Part shown: positions 21,001 to 30,731 of the stretch, one piece after another
Layout: every line of letters begins with the position of its first letter
How positions within the stretch are numbered: position 1 is the stretch's first letter
NCBI GenBank assembly: GCA_940671915.1
Contig: CALNVZ010003435.1
Location: 16,012,656 to 16,076,655, forward strand
Reading direction: 5' to 3'
Source of the DNA: Paracentrotus lividus
Lineage: Eukaryota > Echinodermata > Echinoidea > Camarodonta > Echinidae
DNA: 64,000 nt
Notes under the pieces: generated by a model
Databases searched by the model: none
What the model was told of the DNA's origin: nothing
What the model saw: only the letters and a program-made list of their open reading frames with translations
Made by a program: the position numbers and the translations under genes

Positions 21001-23036
21001 CTGATATGAGGACAAAAGAATAATACATTATAATGATTAAAATACCTATACGTAACAAAAATTTAACAGGTTTTAAAAAGTGCTACTACTCAATTGAACC
21101 TTGAAAATCTCAAGGGCAATTCCATAAAATAATAAATCAACCTTTTTATGAAAGCGATCATTACTTTTCAGTCTTTTCTTTACTTCATGAGCTAGTCATT
21201 GCATGAGCTAAGCATTGCACCTTTTCATGTTAACTGGGAGCAGTACAAAGTAGTACCAAGAGCACTTGATGCTTCACGAGTAGAATTATTCAGTTTGTTA
21301 AATGAAACTACATGAATCATACTAATTAATCTTTGTTCATCACTTATCAAAGTCTTGAAAAATCAATTTATTAATACTTCAGGTTTTCTTTCAGAGCATG
21401 TGACTGACTTAGAGTCAACATTCGTATGCACATACATGTACTTGATCACGTTGCATTTTGTTGGACCTAAATAATAAAACTACTTAAAAATGGTAAATCA
21501 AAAATACAGCACAAATTATATTTTGGATTAATTAGTCTGGTACTGCTAACAGCAGCATACATATTGAATGTAAAATCCTGAATTCAGACAAACCTCAATA
21601 TAATAAATGATATTCCAAATAATCTGGTGTGCACAGATTTTTAAGCTTGCCATTTGAAAAAAAAGGTTTAAGTACAAATTCACAATGCAAACTCCATCGA
21701 GCAATTCAAAACCGTCTTAAAGACACACCTCATTTATTCAAAGTATATAGAATTTGTACAGGTTTACTGGTTTTTTTTTTATACTTAGTAACTAAGTTAT
21801 TGTTATTATAATTCCTTGTTTTAGTATATTTTCTAAGCAGATTATTGAGCACTTAGAAACATCAGTATTAAGCGCCTTATAAATGTCATTATTACTATTA
21901 TTATTAACCCCTCAATGATAAAGTATGATGCTTGTTGTTCATCGATTGTAGATTGATTCACTTCTGATTCAATTCATTGTGTAATTTGTTTCTTTTAAAA
22001 ACCCGCCTTGAACCAGAATAATACATGTAGGTTCAAGAACCTGGTTTCCATAAATACCCATAATGTTGTACAATTGTATATATTTCAATGATTTTCTACG
22101 AAATAAGGAAATGATTTTACAATCATTCTCAACATGTGATTGCATTTAATTTTCAAACTAATTTAAAAAGTTGTTCAGTGTATTTTTAAACAACCTATAA
22201 TTATGATAACATTTACTTTACATAATAATGATGATACAAAAGATAATCAAGACTACCATTATCATATAAATAAATGTTCTCTCTTTCATTCACCATACTT
22301 ATTGTTCATCAACGTCACATCTCAAAGCCAAAGGCCATGACTTAAAATTTTACAGGCCTTCCCTTTTCTATCTTACAATTATGAACACAATCATGATTTA
22401 TTTTTCGGTACACATGTATGTCTCTCCACAGAAGTAATTGAAATAAATTTTTCCCTTAAGGCATATACATCCAGGGAGAAATCAATTAATTAATCAATTA
22501 ATTAAAGTGATAATTAGAATCAAGTAGTTTCTCATAAATGTGTTTTTTTAAGAAGACTCAATGATTGGTTCAGTTTCAACAAATTTGGATTTATTTTGAA
22601 TTGTATCAATTTCGAGGAAATGAAAATTTTATTAATGAAATGTAATTAACACTATTTCAATAGGGGTACACAACTCCATCTATTAAACTAAGATCAAAAC
22701 TGCATGCCCCGCCCATCAACAACACCTTAGTTTAGCATCATCCTAGCTTTAAAAACTGATTTGATCCGAGACCGAGGGATCTCTCAGTCTCACCTCAGCT
22801 CTATTAACTTTTCATTTATTTATTTTTTTCAAATGTAATTTCACTGTCATAGCTCAAATTTTTTTAATGTCATATTAAATTCATAATTAGATCTAACAGT
22901 TAGGGGGTCTAACTTAGATCTATTTATATCTAAGTGAACTTACTTAAACTGGTTCTTACTCACCTAATATTAATGATAACCCCAACAACAACTTGAACAG
23001 AAACACAGTGGCAGATACTTTCACTAGGCTTGCCAT
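6919..23036 (-). CDS. Piezo: Piezo mechanosensitive cation channel, 5' part (six exons, continues left)
   Basis: Piezo proteins are very large trimeric plasma-membrane channels that open under membrane tension and pass cations. Six minus-strand exons join in the order 23036-22964, 16245-16147, 15603-15472, 14108-14066, 11026-10568 and 7105-6919. All have GT/AG ends and matching phases (1,1,1,2,2,0), giving 331 residues. Order and motifs follow vertebrate PIEZO1/2: MAS start, SGVYLLCLLALPLIP, the Cys-rich NCT...TLWRQLGY segment, VARLVVPD, LPTALSAVYF...TWWS, and QFQFFQEAVP, which is nearly identical to PIEZO2. The product here is the N-terminal blade; the beam, pore and C-terminal domain lie outside the window. 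The start is fixed by a good Kozak context (AACCATGG) and an in-frame TGA eight codons upstream. Identity is very secure. Invertebrates usually have one Piezo gene, so I do not choose between types 1 and 2. Confidence 0.93.
7139..7785 (+). repeat. Left 31-bp minisatellite array of the foldback element
   Basis: About twenty units alternate GGTCTACATCCAATT and GGTCCACTCACCAGTT, with 1-2 base gaps in several. Each unit contains the palindrome CCAATTGG. Because 31 is not a multiple of three, all three frames stay open in places and give false repetitive peptides. Confidence 0.9.
8330..9600. repeat. Cluster of dispersed G-rich repeats inside the foldback element
   Basis: It contains CTGGCGCGTACCCAGGGG (8335 on), GGGCGCCAAAATGACTTCAA (8651 on), the GCTCGCGCTTCGCGCTCGC palindromic core (about 8980 and 9133), homopolymers, a (TA)n run (9071-9091) and CGCTTATCGCTCGTCCAGCG (9426 on). 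The same pieces recur at 24.9-25.3 kb and 27.8-28.9 kb. The long open frames here are low-complexity artefacts. Confidence 0.6.
9668..10190 (-). repeat. Right 31-bp minisatellite array, inverted
   Basis: Reverse-complemented, the unit reads GGTCTACTAGGCGTTT then GGTCCACATCCAATT. It has the same half-unit heads as the left array in opposite orientation but a different 31-mer consensus, so each end has been homogenised on its own. Confidence 0.88.
10568..11026 (-). CDS. Piezo: Piezo exon 5
   Basis: This 459-nt exon (acceptor GTTATAG, donor GTGAGT) is the most diagnostic. It encodes LDDLNAINVARLVVPDVLLF, an acidic Ser-rich loop (SDSSESDENGG) and a basic patch (MERRPRRTS), then LPTALSAVYFVTFLIVVTWW and GAHVIILYLVQFQFFQEAVP. 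Codons are GC-rich at third positions, unlike the surrounding AT-rich intron. Confidence 0.95.
11027..12971. other. Piezo intron 4, non-coding
   Basis: AT-rich intron. No exon-like block or clear repeat end was identified, apart from a C-run at 12530-12541. Confidence 0.4.
12976..13725. mobile_element. piggyBac-type non-autonomous element (TTAA-flanked)
   Basis: TTAA at 12972-12975 and 13726-13729 flanks a 750-bp block. Its ends are CCCTAACTTACCTGG and, inverted, the same 15 bases. TTAA targets with CCCT-type ends are typical of piggyBac. Long G and C runs and a GGCCATTATGGCC-like patch follow inside the ends. No transposase frame is present. Confidence 0.75.
14066..14108 (-). CDS. Piezo: Piezo exon 4 (43 nt)
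   Basis: This short exon between CTAAAACAG and GTAATA encodes CNFTDTLWRQLGYQ, matching human CSTWEKTFRQIGF in the extracellular loop. It enters in phase 1 and leaves in phase 2, which joins exons 3 and 5 without a frame break. It is too short to be found by an open-frame search. Confidence 0.85.
14622..15262. mobile_element. Long-TIR element with 9-bp target duplication (MULE-like)
   Basis: AATACTAGT is repeated on both sides (14613-14621, 15263-15271). The ends read AGGGTTGGGC inwards, and the inverted similarity continues for about 200 bp per side, including GACGTCGCTAAAGTGCAAA / TACGTCGCTAAAGTGCAAA. Long TIRs with a 9-bp duplication fit Mutator-like elements; an 8-bp reading (hAT) is also possible. 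It is non-coding and lies in Piezo intron 3. Confidence 0.75.
15472..15603 (-). CDS. Piezo: Piezo exon 3
   Basis: This 132-nt exon has phase 1 on both sides (acceptor TATATCCAG, donor GTAAGT). It encodes GRPGRYMKSVVILSALG, a membrane segment, and an acidic CESGNC stretch corresponding to human GHTGRLLKSLCFISL...YNCS. Confidence 0.88.
16147..16245 (-). CDS. Piezo: Piezo exon 2
   Basis: This 99-nt exon has phase 1 on both sides, between TTTTTCACAG and GTAAGT. It encodes a membrane segment with SGVYLLCLLALPLIPSPTN, aligned to human LSFVYLIYLLLIPLFSEPT, and ends near the conserved QG dipeptide. Intron 1 upstream is 6.7 kb and holds several mobile elements. Confidence 0.9.
16366..16528. mobile_element. 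hAT-type MITE (163 bp)
   Basis: Perfect 14-bp inverted ends CAGTGGCAGATCCA enclose a G/C-rich core. Flanks TCTTTG and TCCTTG are only an imperfect target duplication. CAGTGGC ends are common in hAT elements. It lies in Piezo intron 1, 121 bp from exon 2. Confidence 0.65.
17205..19268. mobile_element. TA-flanked TIR element B (TGGGCAGTTCCAAG ends), non-autonomous
   Basis: The left terminus reads TA then TGGGCAGTTCCAAGG (17203 on); the right end reads CTTGGAACTGCCCA then TA (ending 19270). GGTTACGGAGTGAC or a one-base variant occurs at 17218-17231, 17400-17413, 17614-17627, 18724-18737 and 18892-18905, and inverted at 18705-18718. The architecture matches element A (same kind of TIR, same TA flank, motif touching the TIR) although the motif differs. 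No transposase is present. It lies in Piezo intron 1. Confidence 0.75.
17690..18330. repeat. ~300-bp tandem units inside element B
   Basis: Units begin near 17700, 18020 and (partial) 18285. They share TATGATAGC, ACAGAATTTTGA, ACTCATTAAG and GCTAATTTATG. Divergence between units is substantial. Confidence 0.6.
20139..20910. mobile_element. TA-flanked TIR element with polypyrimidine core
   Basis: TA flanks both ends (20137-20138, 20911-20912). The left reads AAGGTGGTTTCACACCTGCC, and the right in reverse complement AGGTGGATTCACACCTACCC; both continue CGATC and then similar TTCCCGTAAT for about 45 bp. No transposase is seen. The core is a minisatellite, listed separately. It lies in Piezo intron 1. 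Confidence 0.7.
20380..20770 (+). repeat. Polypyrimidine minisatellite (~39-bp unit)
   Basis: About ten degenerate units resemble TATGTATTTCTTTGTTTTTC followed by CTTCTTTCTTCTCTTTCC. The strand is almost purine-free over 400 bp. Overlapping open frames in several phases are products of this bias, not genes. Confidence 0.85.
21629..21906 (+). mobile_element. 3' end of a non-LTR retrotransposon (LINE), decayed
   Basis: A short frame ends with IQNRLKDTPHLFKVY, resembling the SFKKQLKTHLF-type C-terminus of CR1/L2-like LINE proteins. It is followed by a 3' region ending AAGCGCCTTATAAATGTCAT and an (ATT)n tail. Only about 280 bp of the 3' end is present, as is usual for 5'-truncated copies. Family assignment is tentative. 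Confidence 0.5.
22964..23036 (-). CDS. Piezo: Piezo exon 1 (coding part)
   Basis: It encodes MASLVKVSATVFLFKLLLGL followed by SLIL, the first membrane segment; PIEZO2 also starts MAS. It ends in phase 1 before GTGAGT. The ATG has A at -3 and G at +4, and an in-frame stop lies upstream. The coding part is 73 nt. Confidence 0.88.
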
Positions 23037-23480
23037 GGTTAGGGCTTGCGTTTTATCTCACTCCTTGCCTGCTTGCAAAATATTCTGCTACATATCCTAG
23101 CTAGTTCTACTCAAGTCGGTGTCACCGCACTGCTGCATGCTCTAGACGCCGAACTCAGCCCAGTGGAATCCAGTCAGTTAGCTCAGCTCAGCTAAGCCAA
23201 CAACAAAGTCAACATGAGCAGAAAAGTCTAGACACAAATCTGCATGTAGCGGTTTCCTGTCGAGGTCCCCACCTTCCCGTTAATCCAATATCACGTAAGG
23301 CTTGATCAAAAAGAATAAAAGATTGTTTTCCCTATTATTAACCGTGTTATTGTTTCCCTTTTCAACTGAAGCCACGATCAACATCATTCAAGGCCAGCTA
23401 GCACTAGCAGCACACAAAATCCGTGGTCACCTGACTGACTTGAATAACCAGTGTGCGCGCTATTTTGATCGCGATCGATC
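23037..23480 (-). promoter_or_regulatory. Probable Piezo 5' UTR and proximal promoter
   Basis: This is the region directly upstream of the Piezo ATG. It is more GC-balanced than the introns and has no upstream ATG in frame after the TGA stop at -24. No TATA box was convincing. The start of transcription cannot be placed by eye. Confidence 0.4.
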
Positions 23481-23686
23481 GATATCAAGCGAGCTGCAGT
23501 AACTTTAGTGGGCGCTAGACCAAACTCTGAAATTCCAATTTGGGCCCCCTCTCATGAAATACTGGCTCCGCCCCTGATAGGACAATACCCCAAAATCTAT
23601 ATGACAATGACAATAAGGCAAAAACAATCATGGGCATCGAGTGGTGGGGGACAGGGGGGACACGATTTTGGGGGTGCGGGGGACAT

Positions 23687-23826
23687 NNNNNNNNNNNNNN
23701 NNNNNNNNNNNNNNNNNNNNNNNNNNNNNNNNNNNNNNNNNNNNNNNNNNNNNNNNNNNNNNNNNNNNNNNNNNNNNNNNNNNNNNNNNNNNNNNNNNNN
23801 NNNNNNNNNNNNNNNNNNNNNNNNNN
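23687..23826. other. Assembly gap (140 N)
   Basis: A run of 140 N, followed directly by 27 A. Reading frames drawn across it are meaningless. Confidence 0.99.
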
Positions 23827-23853
<27 letters not shown>

Positions 23854-23857
<4 letters not shown>

Positions 23858-23942
23858 TCCAAAGAGCTTTGTATCTTCTCGGAGAAAAGGCGCTATATAA
23901 ATGCTCGGATTATTATCACTACTACTATTATTATTATTACTT
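23854..23942 (+). mobile_element. LINE/SINE 3' tail
   Basis: It contains AAAGGCGCTATATAAATGC followed by ATTATT microsatellite, the usual 3' tail of CR1/L2-like elements and their SINEs in marine invertebrates. The body is lost in the N gap. Confidence 0.45.
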
Positions 23943-24079
23943 TTTTTTTCGTTGGATAACAAACTCGAGTGAACGACACATCCCTACTGCTTTGGCTATT
24001 GGAGAAATGATGTTTTAGAAATATCTAAAAATTATCACGCCTGGTCCTCCACATCCAACCCGTCCGGGGCCTCCTTAGG

Positions 24080-24380
24080 CCTAACTACACTGTACGTCAT
24101 AAAAGTGGAATATTTTTTTTGGCGCTCTAACAACATGGCTTTTCTCCGGCTTTAATTTAATATGTTTGTCATTGTTCGTACGTTTCGGGACCCTGGCTAT
24201 ATCTTGAACATTCTCCCGAGGGCCCTTCACGGGGATATTTTTCATGATGCCCATTTTTGTCATTTTCACATTTTAGGGCCCCTTTTTGTTTACTCTGCCG
24301 ATCAAGCCCCCCTTAGTCCTACTCCCAGGAAACGCATCTGAGGTGTATTATTTATATTGTTCTTTAAGATAAATATAGAT
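24080..24380 (-). repeat. Dispersed repeat, copy 1
   Basis: Inverted relative to copies at about 25580-26270 and 28975-29130. Shared pieces include CAAGATATAGCCAGG, AAATGGGCATCATG, TTTATGACG and AAAGAACAATATAAA. Three or more copies within 6 kb and different truncations indicate an interspersed element. Confidence 0.6.
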
Positions 24381-24889
24381 TTAGATAGGGGACAGGCTTA
24401 GGTCTCTTGTCTTGGGGAGGGGTTAAAGTAAAAACTTTTATGATTGGTGAAAATTCGGAATATTTTATTCCACCTTTATATGCTGAAAACCAAAAAATAA
24501 AAAACAACCTTTAACCTTTATTTTTCCTCTAAATTACCTTTTTGCATTAACGACAAGGTTGTAAATGGTAAGGGGAAGGGGGGTAATCACGAACACCTTT
24601 TGATTATGCCCCCTCAGAACAAACTAAGATGAAATGAACCATATGAATATCAAGTTTAACTCTACACAGATTCTTATTGAGAGAACCTTCACTGATGAGA
24701 ATTATGATCAAAACAAAACATAGCGGTCGTTTGGGATTACCCCACGTTCTGGGGGTAACCCGAACGGCACTTTGTGAAATTTTCATCGAATACAGCAATT
24801 TGGTGTGTTCAAAAACACGTAAACTTTTGGTTAAAAACTTCCAAGTAATGTGAAGAACCTTGAGGAATATTCATATCCATCTCATGCCA

Positions 24890-25302
24890 CAATCCTATTC
24901 ACCCCCCCCCCCGTTACACCGGCGAGCCAAAGTACACTCATTTTTCACGTCACGCTGAGCGATAAGCGGGGGCGGGGGGGGGAGGGGCTTTACGGGCCCG
25001 GGCCAAAAGGGCCGCCAAAATGACCTCCAAACGCGGCGCAAAATTGAACTTAGGGGGCGGCCGAATCGAGCAAATGTTAAAAAAAAAAAAAAAAAAAAAC
25101 GGAAAAATATACACGATTTAAGCGATTCACAGTTAAACCCACCCTATCGCTGATAATATGACCTAAAGGTTTGCCGATGGCCGAATTTTTTTTCAAGACC
25201 TACCCCCCCCCGCCCCCGCTTATCGCTCAGCCAGCGTACGTGAAAAAAATTTAGTGTACCTTTTGTCGCCCAGTGTAACGGGGGGGGGGGGGAATAGGAT
25301 GA
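24890..25302. repeat. Hairpin repeat with ~85-bp inverted ends
   Basis: ATCCTATTC plus a C-run and GTTACAC at the left is inverted at the right, and the similarity continues through GAGCGATAAGCGGGGGCGGG. The core holds GCCGCCAAAATGACCTCCAA and an A-run, as in the repeat cluster at 8.6 kb. It looks like a foldback MITE. Confidence 0.65.
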
Positions 25303-25549
25303 CCTTTCTGGAAACCACCACTGGGGGGGGGGGGCGAAAATTATCACATCGGCCCGCCGGGTTGCTAATCCTGGATACGCGCCTAGTTTCTTTGTAGTAG
25401 CTTTTACCGCAGGGTAGTCCATAGCGCCACTACAACAACCACGTTCGGGATTACCCCACCGTTCCCCTAAATAATATTTTATTTTGGTTTATGTTTGGCT
25501 AATATTTTACATTACAATTTTGGGAAGATAGAAATTTCCATGGTGTAAA

Positions 25550-26280
25550 AATGAATAAAATAAAAAAAAATAAGAAAAAATGACAAAAATTGCCATTTTG
25601 GGGGTTGAAAAACTTTTTTGATGAAACATCCCTGCGTAGGGTTAGGAAACGTCCAAGATATAGCCAGGATCCCGGAAAGTGAAAGCGGTGACAAAGACTT
25701 TCAAGAAATTAAAGCTGAAGCAACATGATGTCACCGGAGCCAGAAAAAAATACTCCACCTTTATGACGAACAGTGTAATTGCCACATGAAAGGTGGTTCC
25801 AAAATAGTTATAATAAGGACATTACAAGACGGTGTGTCCCAAGAAGATCAATTTCCTCGAAGAGGTCGTGATTATCCAACAATATAAAGTAAATTTATGA
25901 ACAATTCATTAACTGCAGTTATTTATATCACCACAAGCAAACAAAAATAATTATGAAAGTTGCGTTAAAACTTCTTTTTGATATTCTCAACCCCCCATCC
26001 CAAAAAAAAGTACTACACTTTTTTGTATTATTTCTCCTTTAGAAATTTATTCACAAACTTACTAACAGATTGTTATTTGTATCTCAGTTCTATAATATTT
26101 TCTTATTGGTATGTCAATATTGAAGTCATAATTATTTTCTGCACTGTTCGTCATAAAGGTGGAATATTTTTTTCTGGCTCAAGCGACATAAATCTAAATT
26201 TAACTTAAAGAACAATATAAACAATACACTTCAGACGCGTTTCCTGGGGGTAGGACTGAGGGCAGGCCCGTAACTATAGG
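25550..26280 (+). repeat. Dispersed repeat, copy 2
   Basis: This is the inverted counterpart of 24080-24380 with extra sequence inside. It shares GTCCAAGATATAGCCAGGAT, CACCTTTATGACGAACAGTG, AAAGAACAATATAAAC and CGTTTCCTGGGGGTAGGACT. A G-run and a long A-run (26340-26363) follow. Confidence 0.55.
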
Positions 26281-27849
26281 GGGGGGGTTCGGGGGTTCGA
26301 ACGAACCCCCCCCCGCTGGCGAGTAGGCGTACGCTCGACAAAAAAAAAAAAAAAAAAAAAAAAGCAGAAAAAAGAAAGAAAGAAAGAAAAGAAGGTATGA
26401 AACCCCCACTTTTATACCTGAAATGCTCTGCGAATTCTTAGATAATAGGTCTGTCTACCTACCTAATGTACAAAATGTTCATGAGCTAAATTATGAAAGA
26501 AAAAAAAAAAAAAAGAATGCATATCAATTCTAGTTGTAAACTTAAGAGGAAGAGGGCGCTATCACTCTACGCAAATCAAACGCTGCCATAGACATTTTGT
26601 ATTTTGCACAGTTTTTTCACTTTGTTTTCTTGATTATGGCGAGCAACTACCTTTTCAAAGAAATGATCAACTTGAATAATTACGTTAAGAGTCTTTTTTT
26701 TTCAAAAATAGGAATAACTTACTGCAAAGGGGAAAAAAAGTCCTGTCACTTGTGTCAATTCGAAATCCTAATCAGATCAAATTCCTGTACAATATGGCAA
26801 ATTTTGCTCTCAAAATAGCTCATACGCCACATAATTATCTTCCTGGATAACGCATAATTTATATAACAGCTTAATGATCAAGCCGTTTTTAAAAGCTTGA
26901 ATTCTCACCTTTCCAGAGATGGTAAATTCATTTCGATTGGTTAAAAAAAAGTCCTGTCACTTTGAACATTATCACAAACGAATCTTTACTCGATGGGTCA
27001 ATATTTCCGCATATCACATGCATATCGCATGTGGACGGCGTCTTCGCAAGATGTGACAAGATCACTATTTATATCAATAATCGTTAGGAACATCAATCTA
27101 TGTGAAATAAAGATTCTGATTACAACTTTAGCACAATGGTGTTATAGGCTTGCCAAAATGTATTTTCCCCAATCTGGTCTGAAGCATCTACCTACGAAAA
27201 CTATGATAAAAGTTCAATTATTTATTTCATGTCCATGAGAAATTAGCTCGAACGGATCGACTGACCAGACCATTTTACCACAGGGAAGTTTTCTTAGGCG
27301 AGTTTTTGTACGCTAAGTAATAATTGCATGCAGTTGTCAATCGGTCGCTTCCCGCCGTTATAGCGTGGGTTTTGTTGACATTAATGTAGAACCGTATAAT
27401 TTTCTGCGCCGCTCAGTTGTATTTCCACTAAACTCATGAATGTAATGTTGCGTTTCCCCTCCTCGAATAATGGACGCGTCTTTATGTTAAGATTTAATGT
27501 CATACGTTAGGTTTACATTTCACGTGGAGTAGAATTGATATGCACAAAATCTCCCATTTCAGGTAGGTCTGTGCAATATTTTTTGCTGGCGCTCGCGTAT
27601 AATTATACTTTTACTTGATTATCATCACTTTCAGAGACCACGTACGGACTGGGGAGCGTTTGTGAAAGGGCTGGGGGGGGGGGGGGGGGGCGCTGAGTTG
27701 AAAGTTGATTGACTGAACACGAGGAAAAGTATACAATCTTTTTTGCATTAAAAAAAAATATCTACTGGAAAAATTGGAGGGGCTGCATCCTTCACCCCTT
27801 GTTTTCAGGAGAAAAAATGAAATAACGATTCATTTAAAAAAAGTTTTTC

Positions 27850-28880
27850 CTCTCGGTCCGCTTCATGCTCGCATTTCAGTTTTTCAAGTGAGGACCAGGT
27901 GATCAAAATTTTCGGCTCGCGCTTCGCGCTCTCGCCATATCCACTCCCGTTCGAAAAGCCAAATTATATAGGTCAAAAAGAAAATTCAAATGCATAGTAT
28001 TCATGTAATCTTGTGTAAATTTTTTCGCTCGCGCTTCGCGCTCGCATTTTTTGGAATTTAGTCATCCGTTTGTAGAGGAATATTAAATATAGATATGAGG
28101 CAAAATATGCCTGAAATACAAGGCAAAAGGCTCTTTGCACTGGCAAGGTTCACTTGTTCAGGGGAGGTAATCATCAACTTGTGAAGGATTTAAAAGAAAT
28201 CAAGATATAAAAGACAATCTTTGCATAATATAATAAACCGCATTCAGGACATTTAACAGCAAAATTTACGGCTCGCGCTTCGTCAATCCTCGCAAAAAGT
28301 CTACTTTTCATATTTATATACCCTTATAAAAACGGGTCCGTAAGCATAAGAGGCAAAGTGTGTCAGAAAATACACTACCTTCAGGTCATTATAAGCCAAA
28401 TTTTCCGGCTCGCGTTCCGCGCTCGCAGGTCCAAACTTTGCGAAAAGTCCACTTTTCAAATATCAAAAGCCTTTAAAAAATGGGTCTGTAAGTATAAGAG
28501 ACCAAATGTGTCAGAAAAAAATATTACCTTTAGGTCATCATGAGCCAAAATTTTCGGCTCGCGCTTCGCGCTCGTAGAACTTTTATAGAAAGGCCCATTG
28601 ACTGATTCCTGACTCAACAAATGAGAAAAATGTAATCCTAATTTTTCCAATCGCGCTTTGTGCCCACAACTTATTTTGCTAAAAGGGAGGTGATCATCAC
28701 ATCGTAAAGGAATGAAAAAGAATATCATGAGCTAAAAAATATATACTATATATACTATATTATATATATATATATTATATATAAATACTATATATTACTA
28801 TAATATAACTATAATGCCTACTGCCTTCGGGTCGTTATTAGGCAAATGTTCGGCTCGCGCTTCGCGCTCGAAATGTTTCC
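27850..28880 (+). repeat. Repeat array with GCTCGCGCTTCGCGCTCGC cores
   Basis: About eight degenerate copies of a self-complementary core (GCGCGAAGCGC inside it) occur near 27850, 27915, 28025, 28270, 28408, 28556, 28640 and 28850, each followed by AT-rich sequence including AAAAGTCCACTTTTCAAAT. The spacing is irregular (70-240 bp). Isolated cores also occur at 8980 and 9133. Function is unknown. Confidence 0.75.
28738..28815. repeat. TA-rich microsatellite
   Basis: Degenerate (TATA)n with TACTATA interruptions; the inverted counterpart lies near 43800. Confidence 0.85.
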
Positions 28881-29275
28881 GCTTCAGAAAAGGTCCACTT
28901 TTCAAATTTCGAATCCCCCGTAAAAATCTAGTTACGGGCCTGGAGGGGGGGGGGGGGGGGGGGGGCTTGATCGACTGGGAAAACAAAAAGGGGCCCCAAA
29001 ATGAGAAAAAATGACAAAAATGGGCATCATGGGGGTTGACAAACTTTTTGAAAATGAGCCCGCGTGAAGGGTTGGGGGAATGTCCAAGATATAGTCAGGG
29101 TCCAGAAAAGTAAAAGCAGGGTCAAGAGTATTCCTAGATTTAAGACATTTTGGAGGGGGAGGGGGAGCGGAATTTTGAGTAGGTCTATAAACAATAAAAG
29201 TAAAAGAATAGTTGATTATTTTTTGTGAAAGACAACAATTTACAAATTATTTTAAAGAAAAAAAGAAAGAAGAAG

Positions 29276-29333
<58 letters not shown>
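29276..29333 (+). repeat. ~58-nt poly(A) tract
   Basis: Nearly pure A preceded by AAGAAAGAAGAAG. It may be the tail of the dispersed repeat that ends here (28975 on). In the right arm the matching T tract is shorter and interrupted. Confidence 0.85.
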
Positions 29334-29336
<3 letters not shown>

Positions 29337-30140
29337 GGTGATGTACATGTATGTCGCCCTCTTGTGAATGCTGGAGATCAGCTAGCTTGCTTGCTGCGCT
29401 TTTAAGTTTTAGGCGGAAGGGATGCAGAACAAAAGCAACTAAAAAGGTTGGTATTTTCAGTTGTTATTAATGACATACGAAATTACTTCATTGTTAATGA
29501 AATTCCTTGGTTACTTTGTAAGTTGTAATTTGAAAAAGCATCTATTTCTTCTTGTAAACTGGTTGACGGAAATAGAAAAGTCGAGAGTAATGATAATTTG
29601 GTAGTGTGGTCCCACGTATTATATTTTGCGTATAGAAATTGGGACCAGAGTAAAATTGCCCCGAAAAAGTTAAATTTGTTTTGAATTTTGGGAATAGTCA
29701 GAGAATTGATTCGCCGGCAGCAGGAATTTTATGCCATTGATTTTCCCTGTAAGCTAGAATCCTTACAATTTTCATAATTTATACCCCCAGATTGGGTGGA
29801 ATTTGAACAAATTCTTGTTGAAAGTTACATTATACTTTATAGGCCCTAACTGTTAGGCCTAATAGGAAATACATCTTCCAATTTCATCTTAAATAATTAA
29901 AAATGCAATGTTTTATTAAGGTTAGATTAAGCACATACTAATTCATTTAAAATCTAGGCCATTGATTGGGTAAATTCATTACTGAGTAGGAGTGGGACTA
30001 TGAATGATATCATCTTGTATCTGACATGTAATTTCCAAGAGACAATTTTGAAATTATTACAAACTTGCATTTTTTGTTCACTTTTCAGAAAGGAAAAAGG
30101 TTTCTAGACTAGAAGAAGAAAAGAATTTGAATACAACATC

Positions 30141-30731
30141 ATGGAGTTGACCACTGCAGTATCGGATTTCATCCTGTGTTTATCTTCCTTTGGGACAGCT
30201 GTATCAATTCTCCCTATAAGCTCCCTTGGAGCGTTTGGCTTTCTCATCATGTCAGTGGCATCAGGCTTCGGAACAGCCCGCTTCGCGATGTCCAGCCCTA
30301 GCCAGCACATCATCTCTTGCCATGCCTCTATGAGCTGGCTTGCAGGAACCTTGGGACTAGCGCTTATGGCTGCAGGATTCTACAGGAAGTATGGCTCCCG
30401 TATTCTTGCTACAATTCATGTTGGAGTACCCACCGCTTATACTATTCTGAAATTCCTCATCGCTTTTGACCCTGTGATTGACACAGCCATCACCACATTC
30501 ATCAGCTCATCGGCTGTTCTGTCGATTGGAATCTACAGCCTTATACAGAAGAATCCATTTGGTATGATGGGAGCCTTTTGTTACATGATGTCTGCAGTTG
30601 TAGGAACCAGCGGAGAAATGTTTGGAATCAAAAGAGTAGACTGGTTTCATTACCTGTTGGCGTTTGGAGGTGTAGTGTTAATGAGGGCATACCATTTTGA
30701 GCTCCCCGTTGAGAAGGAGAAGACTTCATGA
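30141..30731 (+). CDS. Multi-pass membrane protein, 196 aa (TMEM276-like?)
   Basis: An intact single-exon frame starts at ATG with a strong context (A at -3, G at +4). An in-frame TAG lies 11 codons upstream, and a splice acceptor (CACTTTTCAG, ending 30088) suggests a 5' UTR exon. The protein has about six hydrophobic segments: roughly residues 5-25, 28-48, 62-80, 86-108, 115-135 and 140-185 (the last perhaps two). The short charged C-tail is PVEKEKTS. There is no signal peptide and no catalytic motif I recognise. It sits about 20 kb from CYHR1. In human the small membrane-protein gene TMEM276 adjoins CYHR1/ZFTRAF1, and a read-through transcript joins them, so TMEM276 is the best candidate by neighbourhood and size. 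I cannot align it from memory. Membrane topology is inferred by eye. A damaged inverted copy lies at 41728-42391. Confidence 0.85.
   Translation: MELTTAVSDFILCLSSFGTAVSILPISSLGAFGFLIMSVASGFGTARFAMSSPSQHIISCHASMSWLAGTLGLALMAAGFYRKYGSRILATIHVGVPTAYTILKFLIAFDPVIDTAITTFISSSAVLSIGIYSLIQKNPFGMMGAFCYMMSAVVGTSGEMFGIKRVDWFHYLLAFGGVVLMRAYHFELPVEKEKTS

Noticed and set aside
23508-24018. Open frames spanning the N run
   Set aside because: They exist only because the unknown bases were translated through.
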